A DNA stretch of 42,523 bases from Rhodosalinus sediminis (GTDB lineage Bacteria > Pseudomonadota > Alphaproteobacteria > Rhodobacterales > Rhodobacteraceae): positions 1 through 42,523 of the forward strand of contig NZ_QOHR01000022.1 in NCBI RefSeq assembly GCF_003385555.1, in the 5' to 3' direction. Below are positions 26,527-35,180 of this stretch, in pieces. The notes below the pieces were generated by a model that worked only from the letters and a program-made list of their open reading frames with translations, was not told the origin of the DNA and ran no database searches. Both the position numbers and the translations under genes were made by a program. How positions within the stretch are numbered: the stretch's first letter is position 1; each line of letters starts with the position of its first letter.

Positions 26527-28057
26527 CGGCCGCCTCCCGCTCGATCGTCTCGGCCTCGGTCCAGTCGCCGGCCATCATCAGCCCGAGACGCCGCGCGTCG
26601 GCGCGCTCGGCCGGGATCGCGGGCGAGAGGCGCCCGCCCACGATGGCGCGGATCCGGTCGGCGAGCGCGATCACCTCGTCGAGATCCTCCGAGATCAGAA
26701 GCACCCCGGCGCCGCGCTCCCGCGCCGCGATCAGGCGGCGATGCACGTCGGCGATCGCGCCCTCGTCGAGGCCGCGGCTCGGCTGCGCGGCCACGAGGAT
26801 ATCCGGCCCCGCCTCCAGCACCCGGCCGAGGATCAGCTTCTGCATGTTGCCCCCCGACAGCAGGCGCACGCGCCCGTCCACGCGCGCCCCGCGCACGTCG
26901 TAATCGGTGAGGATGCGCGCGGCCGCCGCGCGCGCGGCGCCCCGGCGCACCACGCCGCGGCGCGAGAATTCGGGCGCCCAGAGCCGCTCGAGCACCGCGT
27001 TCTCCCATGTGCTCATGTCGCCCACGACGCCCTCGGCGTTGCGGTCCTCGGGGATGCGGCCGATGCCCGCGGCGATGGCGTGCGGCACGTCGTGGCGGCG
27101 CAGCGCCGCGCCGTGGACGCGCAGCGCCCCGCGCTCCGGCGCGAGGAGCCCCGAGACGACGCCGGCGAGCGTCGTCTGCCCGTTGCCCGAGACGCCGATG
27201 ATCCCCAGCGTCTCGCCCGCGTGCAGGCGGAAATCCACGCCGTTGAGCGCCGCGCCGCCCTTGCCCGCGACGTGCAGGTCCGCGGCCTCCAGCAGCACCG
27301 CGCCGGGGCGCGCGGGCGGGCGCGCGGGCCGCTCGACCTTGCGGCCCACCATGAGCTCGGCGAGCTCCCCCTTGTCGGTCTCGGCGGTGGCGCGCTCGGC
27401 CACGACCCGGCCGCCGCGCAGCACCACCACCCGGTCCGAGGCCGACATGACCTCGTGCAGCTTGTGCGAGATGAAGATGATCGAGAGGCCCTGCGCCGCC
27501 ATCTCGCGCAGCGTGGCGAAGAGGCGCTCGGCCTGCTGCGTGGTCAGCACCGCCGTCGGCTCGTCGAGGATGAGGATCCGCGCCTCGTTGTAGAGCGCCT
27601 TGAGGATTTCGACGCGCTGGCGCTCGCCCACCGAGAGATCGGACACGCGCGCCTCCGGCTCGACCGGCAGGCCGAAGCGCTCGGCGAGCCCGGCCAGCCG
27701 GCGCCGCGCCGCCGCCCGGTCGGAGCGCGGCCGCCAGAGCGGCTCGGTCCCGGTCATCACGTTCTCGAGCACCGTCAGGTTGGGCGCGAGCGCGAAGTGC
27801 TGATGCACCATGCCGACGCCCGCCCGGATCGCCGCGCGCGCCCGCCCGGGCGGCAGCGCGCGCCCCTCGACGCGCACCTCGCCGGCGTCGGCCGTGTAGT
27901 GGCCAAAGAGGATCGACATCAGCGTCGTCTTGCCGGCGCCGTTCTCGCCGAGGAGCGCGACGACCTCGCCGCGGTCGAGATGCAGCGACACGTCGTCGTT
28001 GGCCAGCGTCGCGCCGAACCGCTTGGTGATGCCGTCGAGTTCGAGAACGCGGGTCAC
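26516..28057 (-). CDS. ABC transporter ATPase (two nucleotide-binding domains), BMP-type importer
   Basis: A 513-residue tandem ATPase of the ribose/nucleoside class. Domain 1: Walker A GENGAGKTT (Lys43), signature LSVGERQRVEILKAL, Walker B ILILDEPTAVLT. Domain 2 has the expected degenerate Walker A GVSGNGQTT, signature LSGGNMQKLILGRVL and the PSRGLDEGAI motif. Start chosen at GTG 28057, where the protein begins VTRVLELDGITKRFG, because the longer frame upstream is Arg/Pro-rich. It provides the energy for uptake by the two permeases and the BMP protein of the same operon. Confidence 0.92.
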   Translation of the reverse strand: MTRVLELDGITKRFGATLANDDVSLHLDRGEVVALLGENGAGKTTLMSILFGHYTADAGEVRVEGRALPPGRARAAIRAGVGMVHQHFALAPNLTVLENVMTGTEPLWRPRSDRAAARRRLAGLAERFGLPVEPEARVSDLSVGERQRVEILKALYNEARILILDEPTAVLTTQQAERLFATLREMAAQGLSIIFISHKLHEVMSASDRVVVLRGGRVVAERATAETDKGELAELMVGRKVERPARPPARPGAVLLEAADLHVAGKGGAALNGVDFRLHAGETLGIIGVSGNGQTTLAGVVSGLLAPERGALRVHGAALRRHDVPHAIAAGIGRIPEDRNAEGVVGDMSTWENAVLERLWAPEFSRRGVVRRGAARAAAARILTDYDVRGARVDGRVRLLSGGNMQKLILGRVLEAGPDILVAAQPSRGLDEGAIADVHRRLIAARERGAGVLLISEDLDEVIALADRIRAIVGGRLSPAIPAERADARRLGLMMAGDWTEAETIEREAADAL

Positions 28058-28103
28058 GCCCGCCCCCCGCGGGGGACGGCACCGCGCGCGGTGGCGTGGC
28101 GCA

Positions 28104-29093
28104 TCAGGCGGGCTCGTCGAAGTTGCGCGGCACCTCGAATTCGCCGGCCTTGATCGCCGCGCGCACCTCTTCCATGCGCGCCACGGCACCGGCCGGCGCG
28201 GCGCCCTCGACATAGGATATGTCGTTGCCGCCGTCCTCCATCAGGCTGAAGGGCGTGTAGTTCTTGCCCGTGGGCTCGCCGGCGACCGCGTCGGCGAGCG
28301 CGGCCTCGAGGAGCGGACGGAAGAACCAGAGCGCATTGGCGAAGACGGTGTCCGGATAGCGCGGCGTGTAGTCGATCAGCGAGCCGATCGCGGGGATGCC
28401 ACGCTCCTGCGCCGCGTCGGCGGTGCCGATGCGCTCGCCGAAGAGGATGTCAGCGCCCGCGTCGATCTGCGCGAGGCCCGCCTCGCGCGCCTTCGGCGGG
28501 TCGAAGAAGGTGCCGATGAAGCTCACAAGGTGCTCGGCCTCGGGGTTCACCGCCTTCACGCCATCGGCGAAGCCGTTGATCAGCATGTTGACTTCCGGGA
28601 TCGGGATGGCGCCGACGGAGCCGACGACGCCGGTCTCGGTCATCTCGCCCGCGAGCATCCCGGCGAGATAGGCCGCCTCCCAGTTCCAGGTGCCGAAGAC
28701 GCCGAAGTTGTCGCCCGCGGCCTCGCCCGAGGAGCCCATGAGGAAGGCCGTGTCGGGGTAGTCCGCCGCGACCTGCCGCGCCTCGCGCTCGACGGCGTAG
28801 GATTCGCCGACGATCAGCACGTTGCCCGCCTCGGCGTATTCGCGCATCGCGCGCGGGTAGTCGGTGCCGGAGACCCCCTCGGAGAAGGCGTACTCGATCA
28901 CGCCGTCCTCGTGCGCGGCGCGCATCGCCGCGTGCAGCACCGAGTTCCAGGCGTTCTCCACCGGCGAGGCATGCAAGCCCGCCACCTTCACCGGCGTGCT
29001 CTGCGCGCGCAGGATCGAGGGCGCGGCGAGGCTGGCCGCGCCGAGGGCGGCGGTGCCGAGCAGGCGGCGGCGGTTCATGAGGATGCGGGTCAT
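28104..29093 (-). CDS. BMP-family (Bmp/Med-type) substrate-binding lipoprotein/periplasmic protein
   Basis: Periplasmic binding protein of 329 residues for a nucleoside or nucleobase importer. The N terminus carries a twin-arginine-like signal (MNRRRLLGTAALGAASLAAPSILRA), predicted to be cut before QSTPVKVAG; there is no lipobox Cys, unlike many BMP proteins. The mature protein has the family pattern AAMRAAHEDGVIEYAFSEGV, YPDTAFLMGSSGE and GVFGTWNWEAAYLAGMLAGEM. Substrate cannot be read directly; the nearby cytosine-deaminase relative suggests a pyrimidine or purine base. Its own promoter lies upstream. Confidence 0.9.
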   Translation of the reverse strand: MTRILMNRRRLLGTAALGAASLAAPSILRAQSTPVKVAGLHASPVENAWNSVLHAAMRAAHEDGVIEYAFSEGVSGTDYPRAMREYAEAGNVLIVGESYAVEREARQVAADYPDTAFLMGSSGEAAGDNFGVFGTWNWEAAYLAGMLAGEMTETGVVGSVGAIPIPEVNMLINGFADGVKAVNPEAEHLVSFIGTFFDPPKAREAGLAQIDAGADILFGERIGTADAAQERGIPAIGSLIDYTPRYPDTVFANALWFFRPLLEAALADAVAGEPTGKNYTPFSLMEDGGNDISYVEGAAPAGAVARMEEVRAAIKAGEFEVPRNFDEPA

Positions 29094-29139
29094 CGCGGGT
29101 CTCCCTGTTGCACGCCGGAGGCGCCCGGCTGTCTGTCGG

Positions 29140-29154
29140 TCGCAAGACTTGCGA
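29140..29154. promoter_or_regulatory. Perfect palindrome in the BMP operon leader
   Basis: TCGCAAG-A-CTTGCGA is a perfect 15-bp palindrome about 47 bp before the BMP start and about 30-45 bp downstream of the predicted transcription start. A matching half-site CGCAAG lies at the promoter (29216-29221). The placement fits a repressor operator controlling the importer. Confidence 0.5.
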
Positions 29155-29191
29155 AGCGCGGCGCGCGGCGTCGAGCGGTCCGGTCCGTGCG

Positions 29192-29220
29192 ATCTAGCGC
29201 CTCGCACAAGTTTTACGCAA
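29192..29220 (-). promoter_or_regulatory. Predicted promoter of the BMP importer operon
   Basis: On the minus strand: -35 TTGCGT (29220-29215), a 17-bp spacer and -10 CTAGAT (29197-29192), giving transcription from near 29185. It indicates that the importer can be expressed separately from the deaminase gene upstream. Confidence 0.5.
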
Positions 29221-29383
29221 GTCTGACGTGCCTGCCGCCGCAGGAGGCGCTTTGCATGCGGGGCGGCGGCGGCCGACGATCCCCGGCGCCGTGTCGCGCC
29301 CGTGGCACCGTCGGGGCCAAACGCCGGGCCTCACCACACCCGGGCGCGCGCCACTGCCACGCCCGGCGGGCACGCGCCCGGCC

Positions 29384-30676
29384 CTAGGACGCCGCCGGCG
29401 GCGCGTAGGCGGCGGGGTCCACGGCCCCGGGCCGGCCCTCGAGCGCGAGGCGCGTGCGCTCGGGCGCCGTCTCGGCGATCACGCGGCCGCGCCGGATGAC
29501 CTTCAGCCGGTTGGGCCGGAGCCGGATCGCCTCGGCCGGGTCGCGCGCCTGCAGGAGCACCATGTCCGCGTGACACCCAACCTCGAGCCCGTAGCCCTCG
29601 AGCCCGAGCACGCGCGCCGGGGTGTCCGTCACCGCCGCGAAGAGCCGGCGCTTGTCCTCGCCCGAGCCCATCTGCGTGGCGTGCACGGCCATGTGGGCCA
29701 CGTCGAGCATGTCGCCCGTGCCCATCGCGTACCACGGGTCGAGCACGCAATCCTGGCCCAGCGCCACGGGAACGCCGGCCGCGAGAAGCTCAGGCACGCG
29801 CGTCAGCCCGCGCCGCTTCGGGTAGCTGTCGTGCCGGCCCTGCAGCATCATGTTGATGAGCGGATTGGGGATCGCCGCCATCTCCGCCTCGGCCATCAGC
29901 GGCAGGAGCTTGGAGACGTAGTAATTGTCCATCGAGTGCATCGAGGTCAGGTGCGACCCGGCCACCCGCCCCTGCAACCCGTGGCGCACCGTCTCGGCGG
30001 CGAGCGTCTCGACGTGGCGCGAGAGGGGATCGTCGGTCTCGTCGCAGTGCATGTCGACGCGCAGGCCGCGCTCCGCAGCGATGCGGCAGAGCACCTCGAC
30101 CGAGGCGCGCCCGGCCTCCATCGTGCGCTCGAAATGCGGGATGCCGCCCACGACGTCGACGCCCATGTCGAGCGCGCGCTCGAGCGCGGACGCCGCTTCG
30201 GGGCTGCGCAGGTAGCCGTCCTGCGGGAAGGCCACGAGCTGCAGGTCGAGATAGGGCGCCACCCGCTCGCGCACCTCGAGGAGCGCCTCGACCGTCACGA
30301 GCCGCGGGTCGGAGACGTCGACGTGGCTGCGCACGGCGAGCAGCCCCTTGGACACGGCGAGATCGCAGTAGGCGAGCGCACGCTCCACGATCGCCTCGCG
30401 CGTGAGCGTCGGGCGCAACTCGCCCCAGAGCGCGATGCCCTCCAGCAGCGTGCCCGAGACGTTCATCCGCGGCCGCCCCAGCGAGAGCGTCGCGTCCATG
30501 TGGAAATGCGGATCGACGAAGGGCGGCGCGACGAGCTGGCCCCCGGCGTCGATCACCTCGCCCGCCTCGGCGGCGAGCGCGGGCTCGAGCGCGGCGATGC
30601 GCCCGGAGCGGATGCCGATGTCCACGCCCACGCGCCCGTCGGGCAGCGCCGCGTTACGGATGAGAAGATCGAACAT
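29384..30676 (-). CDS. codA: Cytosine deaminase-family amidohydrolase, candidate 5-methylcytosine deaminase
   Basis: Metal-dependent deaminase of 430 residues that aligns over its full length with E. coli CodA. Metal and catalytic residues are present: FVDPHFHMD (His57, His59), HCDETDD (His210, Glu213), SHLTSMHS (His242) and GQDCVLDPWY (Asp309). The residue after this Asp is Cys310; in E. coli CodA it is Asp314, the residue that excludes 5-methylcytosine. Homologues lacking that Asp, including one from Rhodobacter sphaeroides, were shown to deaminate 5-methylcytosine to thymine. Cytosine, isoguanine or another base remain possible. The gene lies upstream of, and on the same strand as, a BMP-type importer, 290 bp away. 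GGAAG precedes the ATG. Confidence 0.85.
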   Translation of the reverse strand: MFDLLIRNAALPDGRVGVDIGIRSGRIAALEPALAAEAGEVIDAGGQLVAPPFVDPHFHMDATLSLGRPRMNVSGTLLEGIALWGELRPTLTREAIVERALAYCDLAVSKGLLAVRSHVDVSDPRLVTVEALLEVRERVAPYLDLQLVAFPQDGYLRSPEAASALERALDMGVDVVGGIPHFERTMEAGRASVEVLCRIAAERGLRVDMHCDETDDPLSRHVETLAAETVRHGLQGRVAGSHLTSMHSMDNYYVSKLLPLMAEAEMAAIPNPLINMMLQGRHDSYPKRRGLTRVPELLAAGVPVALGQDCVLDPWYAMGTGDMLDVAHMAVHATQMGSGEDKRRLFAAVTDTPARVLGLEGYGLEVGCHADMVLLQARDPAEAIRLRPNRLKVIRRGRVIAETAPERTRLALEGRPGAVDPAAYAPPAAS

Positions 30677-30709
30677 GCGCGCTTCCGGGTCTGTTTCGTC
30701 GGGGCGCGA

Positions 30710-30737
30710 CCCTAGCGCCGCGCTCCGGATCTGTCAC
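30710..30737 (-). promoter_or_regulatory. Predicted promoter of the deaminase gene
   Basis: Minus strand: -35 GTGACA (30737-30732), a 16-bp spacer, -10 CTAGGG (30715-30710), about 35 bp before the ATG. The match is moderate. Confidence 0.35.
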
Positions 30738-30773
30738 GCCGCCGGGCGGCGCAGCCCGGCACGACGGGTCGCG

Positions 30774-31313
30774 TCACCAGAAAGCCGGCGCGTCGAGCGC
30801 CGGAACCGTGCGGCACGGCCCCGGCAGGGGCGCGATCGCGGGCGCGCCGAGCGGCCGCGCGAGCCAGCCCTCGGGCTGCGTCAACGGCCGGGGCGGCGGG
30901 ACAACCTCGGGGGCCACGGGCGCGAAGCCGAGCCGCGCGTAGAAGGCCGGGTCGCCGTAGGTGACAGCCACCTCCACGCCGGCCGCGCGCAACGCGTCGA
31001 GCGCGTGGCGCAAGAGTCCCTGCCCCACGCCCTGCCCCTGCAGCCCGGTCGCCACGGCCATCGGCGACAGGAGCATTACGCGCCGGTCGGGGTCGGCGCA
31101 GGCCAGCCGGGTGAAGATCGCCGCCCCCGCGACGCGCGCCTCCGTCTCGGCGAGAAACACGCAGATGTCGCCGGGCGGCGTCGTTTCCATAAGATCCCGC
31201 GCGAGGTCGCCGACAGCCGCGCCCTCCGCCGCGCCCTCGGAATCCGTGAAGGCCGCACGGACGAGCGCCGCGATCTCGGCGGTCCGGTCCGCCGTCCCTT
31301 CGGTGTACTCCAA
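30774..31313 (-). CDS. GNAT-family N-acetyltransferase
   Basis: A 179-residue acetyltransferase with the acetyl-CoA-binding core LLSPMAVATGLQGQGVGQGLLRHALDALRAAGVEVAVTYGDPAFYARLGFAP, which contains the Q/RxxGxG/A loop (QGQGVG). Acetyl acceptor unknown. I placed the start at TTG 31313 (LEYTEGTADRTAEIAALV), which has GGGAGGG upstream and matches the usual N terminus of this subfamily; the frame continues upstream without likeness to the family. It lies downstream of the Crp-like regulator on the same strand. Confidence 0.82.
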   Translation of the reverse strand: MEYTEGTADRTAEIAALVRAAFTDSEGAAEGAAVGDLARDLMETTPPGDICVFLAETEARVAGAAIFTRLACADPDRRVMLLSPMAVATGLQGQGVGQGLLRHALDALRAAGVEVAVTYGDPAFYARLGFAPVAPEVVPPPRPLTQPEGWLARPLGAPAIAPLPGPCRTVPALDAPAFW

Positions 31314-31460
31314 GACCTGCCCTCCCGCGAAACATTGGGGCAGATTGCCCCCGATCGCCGCGAGGTGCCAGGCTTTCGCGCCTTGCCCACGCCACCGCGA
31401 CCGGGGGACCGTCGCCGGACAGTGTCGCGCGACGTCCGCCGCGCACACCGGCGCCTCCGG

Positions 31461-32192
31461 TCAGGCGAGGATCGCGCCGGCGAGCGCTGCGGGCTCGGCG
31501 TGGGCGAGCGCGGCGAGCGCGGCGACGTCGCGCAGCTCCACGCCGCCGCGCTCGGCGCGCAGGACCCCGCGCTCCGCGAGGCGGGTCATCACGCGGCAGA
31601 CGTGGACGGTGGAAAGCCCCACCATCTCGCCCATCGCCCGTTGCGGCAGGCGCAGACGGCAGGGCCGCTCGGCGAGCACGCTGCGGGCGTCGGTGCGCAG
31701 CGCCAGTTCCAAGAGCAGGAAGGCGAGCCGTTCCTCGCCCCGGCCCTGCACCACGCGCAGCAGCCGCTCCGACCGGCGCGCGCGCCCCGCCGCCGTCAGC
31801 CGCCCGACCAGATCGCCGACGCCGTCGCCCGCGCGCTCGACGCGCGCGCAGGCGTCGCGCGACAACAGGGCGACGCGGCTGGTTTCGGCGGCGGTCGCCT
31901 CGAACTCGGAGGAGCGCATGTCGACCGCCGCCGGATGGACGACGTCGACCGGAAAGAGCATGTCGAAGAGCACGCTGCGCCCGTCGGCGAGGGTCTTGCG
32001 CAGTTCGATCCGCCCGCTCAGCACCCAGAGCGCCCCGGGGGCCTCGCCGCCCTCGGCGAGGAGGTCGGCGCCGCGCTCGACGACGCGGGCGCGCGACCGG
32101 CACCGGGCGAGAACCGCGCGCCGCGCCGACCGCGTCGTGCCCGGGTGCCCCGTGGCTCCATGCGCCGGATCGACGCGCAGCTCTTGGTTCAT
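31461..32192 (-). CDS. Crp/Fnr-family transcriptional regulator
   Basis: A 243-residue regulator with an N-terminal cyclic-nucleotide-binding-type beta roll (about residues 30-145; GGEAPGALWVLSGRIELRKTLADGRSVLFDMLFPVDVV) and a C-terminal winged helix (LPQRAMGEMVGLSTVHVCRVMTRLAERGVL). It lacks the Cys cluster of Fnr, so an oxygen-sensing Fe-S centre is not expected. GGGGGA precedes the chosen ATG at 32192; an upstream ATG exists without a good site. It lies between phaC and the GNAT gene, all on the minus strand. Target genes unknown. Confidence 0.85.
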   Translation of the reverse strand: MNQELRVDPAHGATGHPGTTRSARRAVLARCRSRARVVERGADLLAEGGEAPGALWVLSGRIELRKTLADGRSVLFDMLFPVDVVHPAAVDMRSSEFEATAAETSRVALLSRDACARVERAGDGVGDLVGRLTAAGRARRSERLLRVVQGRGEERLAFLLLELALRTDARSVLAERPCRLRLPQRAMGEMVGLSTVHVCRVMTRLAERGVLRAERGGVELRDVAALAALAHAEPAALAGAILA

Positions 32193-32286
32193 GTGTCCCC
32201 CGCCGCTGCAAAGACATATTCCGGTGAGGAAATGCCTCCGCGGGGCGAAAGGTTTCATCGCCGCGGGCGATCGGCCCACCGGGCGC

Positions 32287-34323
32287 TCACCGCTGAAAGA
32301 CGTAGGTGCCCGGCGCGTCCTCCTGCGGCGGGTAGCGCTCCGCGCCCATCGCCGGCGGCGCGCTCTCGCCCGAGGAGCGTTCGCGCAGCCAGTCGGTCAG
32401 CGCCGGCCACCAAGAGCCCTCGCGGCGCTCGGCGCGCTCGCGCCAGGCCTGCGGCGCGAGATAGCGCTCGCCCTCCCGCGTGCAGCGGATCTGGTATTCG
32501 CGCCCCTCGTGGCCCGGTTCGCTGACGATGCCGGCGTTGTGCCCGCCGTTCGTCAGCACGAAGGTCACGTCGGTGTCGGCGAGGAGATGCAGCTTGTAGA
32601 CCGACTGCCACGGCGCGATGTGATCGCGGGTGGTCGAGACGCAGAAGATCGGCGCGTGGATGTTGGAGACGGCGACCGGCCCGCCGCGCAGCGCGAACTT
32701 GCCGTTCGAGAGCTGGTTCTCGAGGAAGAGCCGGCGCAGGTATTCGCTGTGCATCCGGTAGGGCATGCGCGTCGAATCGGCGTTCCACGCCATGAGGTCG
32801 AACATCTCCTCGCGCTCGCCTAGCAGATACTCCTGAATGTAACGCGACCAGATCAGGTCGTTCGACCGCAGGAGCTGAAACGCCCCGGCCATCTCGTGAC
32901 GGTCGAGATAGCCGCGCTCGCGCATCCGGTGCTCGAGGAAGGAGACCTCGCTCTCGCTGATGAAGAGGCCAAGCTCGCCCGGCTCGCTGAAGTCGGTCTG
33001 CGTGGCGAAGAGCGTGAGGCTCGCCAGCCGGTCCTCGCCGTCGCGCGCCATCTGCGCCGCCTTCGCCGCCAGAAGCGTGCCGCCGAGGCAGTAGCCCACC
33101 CCGTGCACCTTGCGCTCGGGCACGATCGCCTGCACGGCGTCGAGCGCCTCCTCCACGGCGGCGGCGTAATCCTCCATCCCCAGATCGGCGTCCTCGGCGG
33201 TGGGATTGCACCAAGACATGGCGAAGACGGTGAAGCCCTGATCGACGAGGTGCCGGATCAGCGAATTGTGCGGCGATAGGTCGAGGATGTAGTATTTCAT
33301 GATCCACGCCGGCACGATCAGCAGCGGCTCGGCGGCGACCGTCCCGGTCTTCGGCGTGTACTGGATCAGTTCCATCAGATGCGTGCGGTGGACGACCCGG
33401 CCCTCGGCCGTGGCGACGTCGCGGCCCGGCACGAAATCCTCCGCGCCAACGGGCGGGCGGCCGTCGCGCAGGCGCTCCCAGTCCTCGAGCGCGTGCTGCG
33501 CCCCGCGCATCAGGTTGCGCCCGCCCTCCTCGCGCGTGCGGGCGGCGACCCTCGGGTTGGTCCAGAGGAAGTTGGTCGGCGACACGGTGTCGAGCATCTG
33601 CCGCGCCAGGAAGGAGACCACCTGTTCGTCATGGCGGTCGAGACCGTCCACGTCGTTCGTCGCGCGGTACCACCAGTGCTGCGTGAGCAGGAAGCCCTGC
33701 TGCATCACGTTGTAGGGAAAGGCCGCCCACGCCGGGTCGTCGAAGCGGTGGTCGTGCTCCATCGGTTCGATGCAGGGCTCGGCGGCCTCGCCCTGAGCGG
33801 CGTGCGCGGCGAAGCCCAGGAACCGCGACCACGCGCGCGCCGCGTGCTCGGCGAGCTCCAGCTGCTTTCCGGGCGAGCCGGCGGCGTGGATCCACCAGGT
33901 CAGCACCTTGGAGGACAGGCCGTAGGGCGTGACGCCGTTGGTCATCTGCGCGAGCGCGGCCTTGGCCACCCGGTCGAGGGCGTGGCCCGGATGGGGCTCC
34001 GGCGCCGCCTCGGCGGTCTCGCCCTCGCAGAACTCGGGCGGTTCGGCGGTCAGGCCGTAGCGATCCTCGCGCTCGGCCTCGGAGCCCGCGGGCGCGCGAT
34101 CGGTCACGGCCGCCTCGTTGCGCGCGGGCGCGCGCGCCTCGGCAGCCTCGGGCGCCGCCGTCCCGGCGGGCCCGTCCGCCGGCGCCTCCGTCCGCTCCGT
34201 CGCAGCCGGCGCGGACGCGGGGCGCGGCCCGCCCTCGCGGGTCTGCGTCGTGGCGCGTTTCGTCCCGCCGCGCCCGGTCCGGGCGGTCTTGCGGCGGCGG
34301 CTGGGGGTGTCGCCCTCGGCCAT
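32287..34323 (-). CDS. phaC: Class I poly(3-hydroxyalkanoate) synthase
   Basis: Polymerises 3-hydroxyacyl-CoA into storage polyester at the granule surface. The 678-residue product has the alpha/beta-hydrolase core with the lipase-like box GVGYCLGGT (catalytic Cys412), TTRDHIAPW (Asp567) and NGGHNAGIV (His595), after the conserved PhaC N-terminal domain (PYNVMQQGFLLTQHWWYRAT, NFLWTNP). It is about 90 residues longer than typical class I enzymes because of an N-terminal extension (residues 1-100) rich in Arg, Thr, Ala, Pro and Glu without family likeness. The ATG at 34323 has a GAAGGAGG site just upstream, so the extension is probably real. phaB lies 36 bp upstream. Confidence 0.94.
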   Translation of the reverse strand: MAEGDTPSRRRKTARTGRGGTKRATTQTREGGPRPASAPAATERTEAPADGPAGTAAPEAAEARAPARNEAAVTDRAPAGSEAEREDRYGLTAEPPEFCEGETAEAAPEPHPGHALDRVAKAALAQMTNGVTPYGLSSKVLTWWIHAAGSPGKQLELAEHAARAWSRFLGFAAHAAQGEAAEPCIEPMEHDHRFDDPAWAAFPYNVMQQGFLLTQHWWYRATNDVDGLDRHDEQVVSFLARQMLDTVSPTNFLWTNPRVAARTREEGGRNLMRGAQHALEDWERLRDGRPPVGAEDFVPGRDVATAEGRVVHRTHLMELIQYTPKTGTVAAEPLLIVPAWIMKYYILDLSPHNSLIRHLVDQGFTVFAMSWCNPTAEDADLGMEDYAAAVEEALDAVQAIVPERKVHGVGYCLGGTLLAAKAAQMARDGEDRLASLTLFATQTDFSEPGELGLFISESEVSFLEHRMRERGYLDRHEMAGAFQLLRSNDLIWSRYIQEYLLGEREEMFDLMAWNADSTRMPYRMHSEYLRRLFLENQLSNGKFALRGGPVAVSNIHAPIFCVSTTRDHIAPWQSVYKLHLLADTDVTFVLTNGGHNAGIVSEPGHEGREYQIRCTREGERYLAPQAWRERAERREGSWWPALTDWLRERSSGESAPPAMGAERYPPQEDAPGTYVFQR

Positions 34324-34359
34324 TCTGCCTCCTTCTCGCTCGGACTCCCTCGTGCGGCC

Positions 34360-35091
34360 TCAGCCCATGCGGAAGCCGCCGCTCACGTTCAGCGTCGTGC
34401 CCGTGACGAAATCCGCCTCCTCGGCGGCGAGATAGACGACCGCGCGGCCGATCTCCTCGGGATGCGCGAGGCGGTGCTTGGGCACCTGATCCACGATGCG
34501 GTCGATGATCTCGTCCGGCACGCTCTCGACCATCGGCGTGTCCGCATAGCCCGGCGCGATGGCGTTGACGGTGATGCCCTTGCGCGCCGTCTCGCGGGCG
34601 AGCGCGCGCGTGAAGCCCTCGATCCCGGCCTTGGCCGCGCAGTAGTTCGTCTGCCCCGCCTGCCCGCGCGCGGCGTTGACCGACGAGATGCTGACGATGC
34701 GCCCGTAGCCGCGCGCGCGCATGCCCTCTATCACCTGCCGGCACATGTTGAACATGGAGCCGAGATCGACGGACATCACCTGATCCCAGGCCTCGCGCGT
34801 CATCTTGTGGAACATCATGTCCCGGTTGACGCCCGCGTTGTTCACCAGAACGTCGATCGGGCCCAGCGCCTCCTCCACCGCCGCGACGCCGGCCGCGCAG
34901 GCGTCGTAATCGGCGACGTCCCATTCGTGAACGGGCAGGCCGGTCTCCGCGGCGAAGCGCTCGGCGGCCTCGCCGTCGCGGAAATGCGTCACGGCCACCG
35001 TGAAGCCGGCCTCATTCAACGCGCGCGCGGCGGCGGCGCCGAGGCCCTGAACGCCTCCGGTGACGAGGGCGATTCGTCCGCTGTCCGACAT
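34360..35091 (-). CDS. phaB: Acetoacetyl-CoA reductase
   Basis: NADPH-dependent short-chain dehydrogenase that makes (R)-3-hydroxybutyryl-CoA for PHA synthesis. The 243-residue product has TGGVQGLGAA (cofactor loop), NNAGVNRDMMFHKM, SISSVNAARGQAGQTNYCAAKAG (Ser, Tyr, Lys catalytic set) and VNAIAPGYADTPMV, all as in PhaB. The Tyr motif reads YCAAK instead of the more common YSAAK. The start at 35091 has AAGGAG upstream; phaC follows in an operon. Confidence 0.93.
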   Translation of the reverse strand: MSDSGRIALVTGGVQGLGAAAARALNEAGFTVAVTHFRDGEAAERFAAETGLPVHEWDVADYDACAAGVAAVEEALGPIDVLVNNAGVNRDMMFHKMTREAWDQVMSVDLGSMFNMCRQVIEGMRARGYGRIVSISSVNAARGQAGQTNYCAAKAGIEGFTRALARETARKGITVNAIAPGYADTPMVESVPDEIIDRIVDQVPKHRLAHPEEIGRAVVYLAAEEADFVTGTTLNVSGGFRMG

Positions 35092-35180
35092 GGCACACTC
35101 CTTCCTGTCGCTGCCCCCACCCATGCCGCACCGCGGCACCGGGGACATTGACCGGGGTTAATCCGCACGTCGGGCGGGGC

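Noticed and set aside
29094-29383. Purine riboswitch before the BMP importer
   Set aside because: No conserved purine-aptamer core is visible; the leader shows a palindrome better explained as a protein-binding site.
31314-31448. Longer N terminus for the GNAT acetyltransferase
   Set aside because: The extra 45 residues lack family likeness and a ribosome site, while the TTG at 31313 has a strong GGGAGGG upstream.
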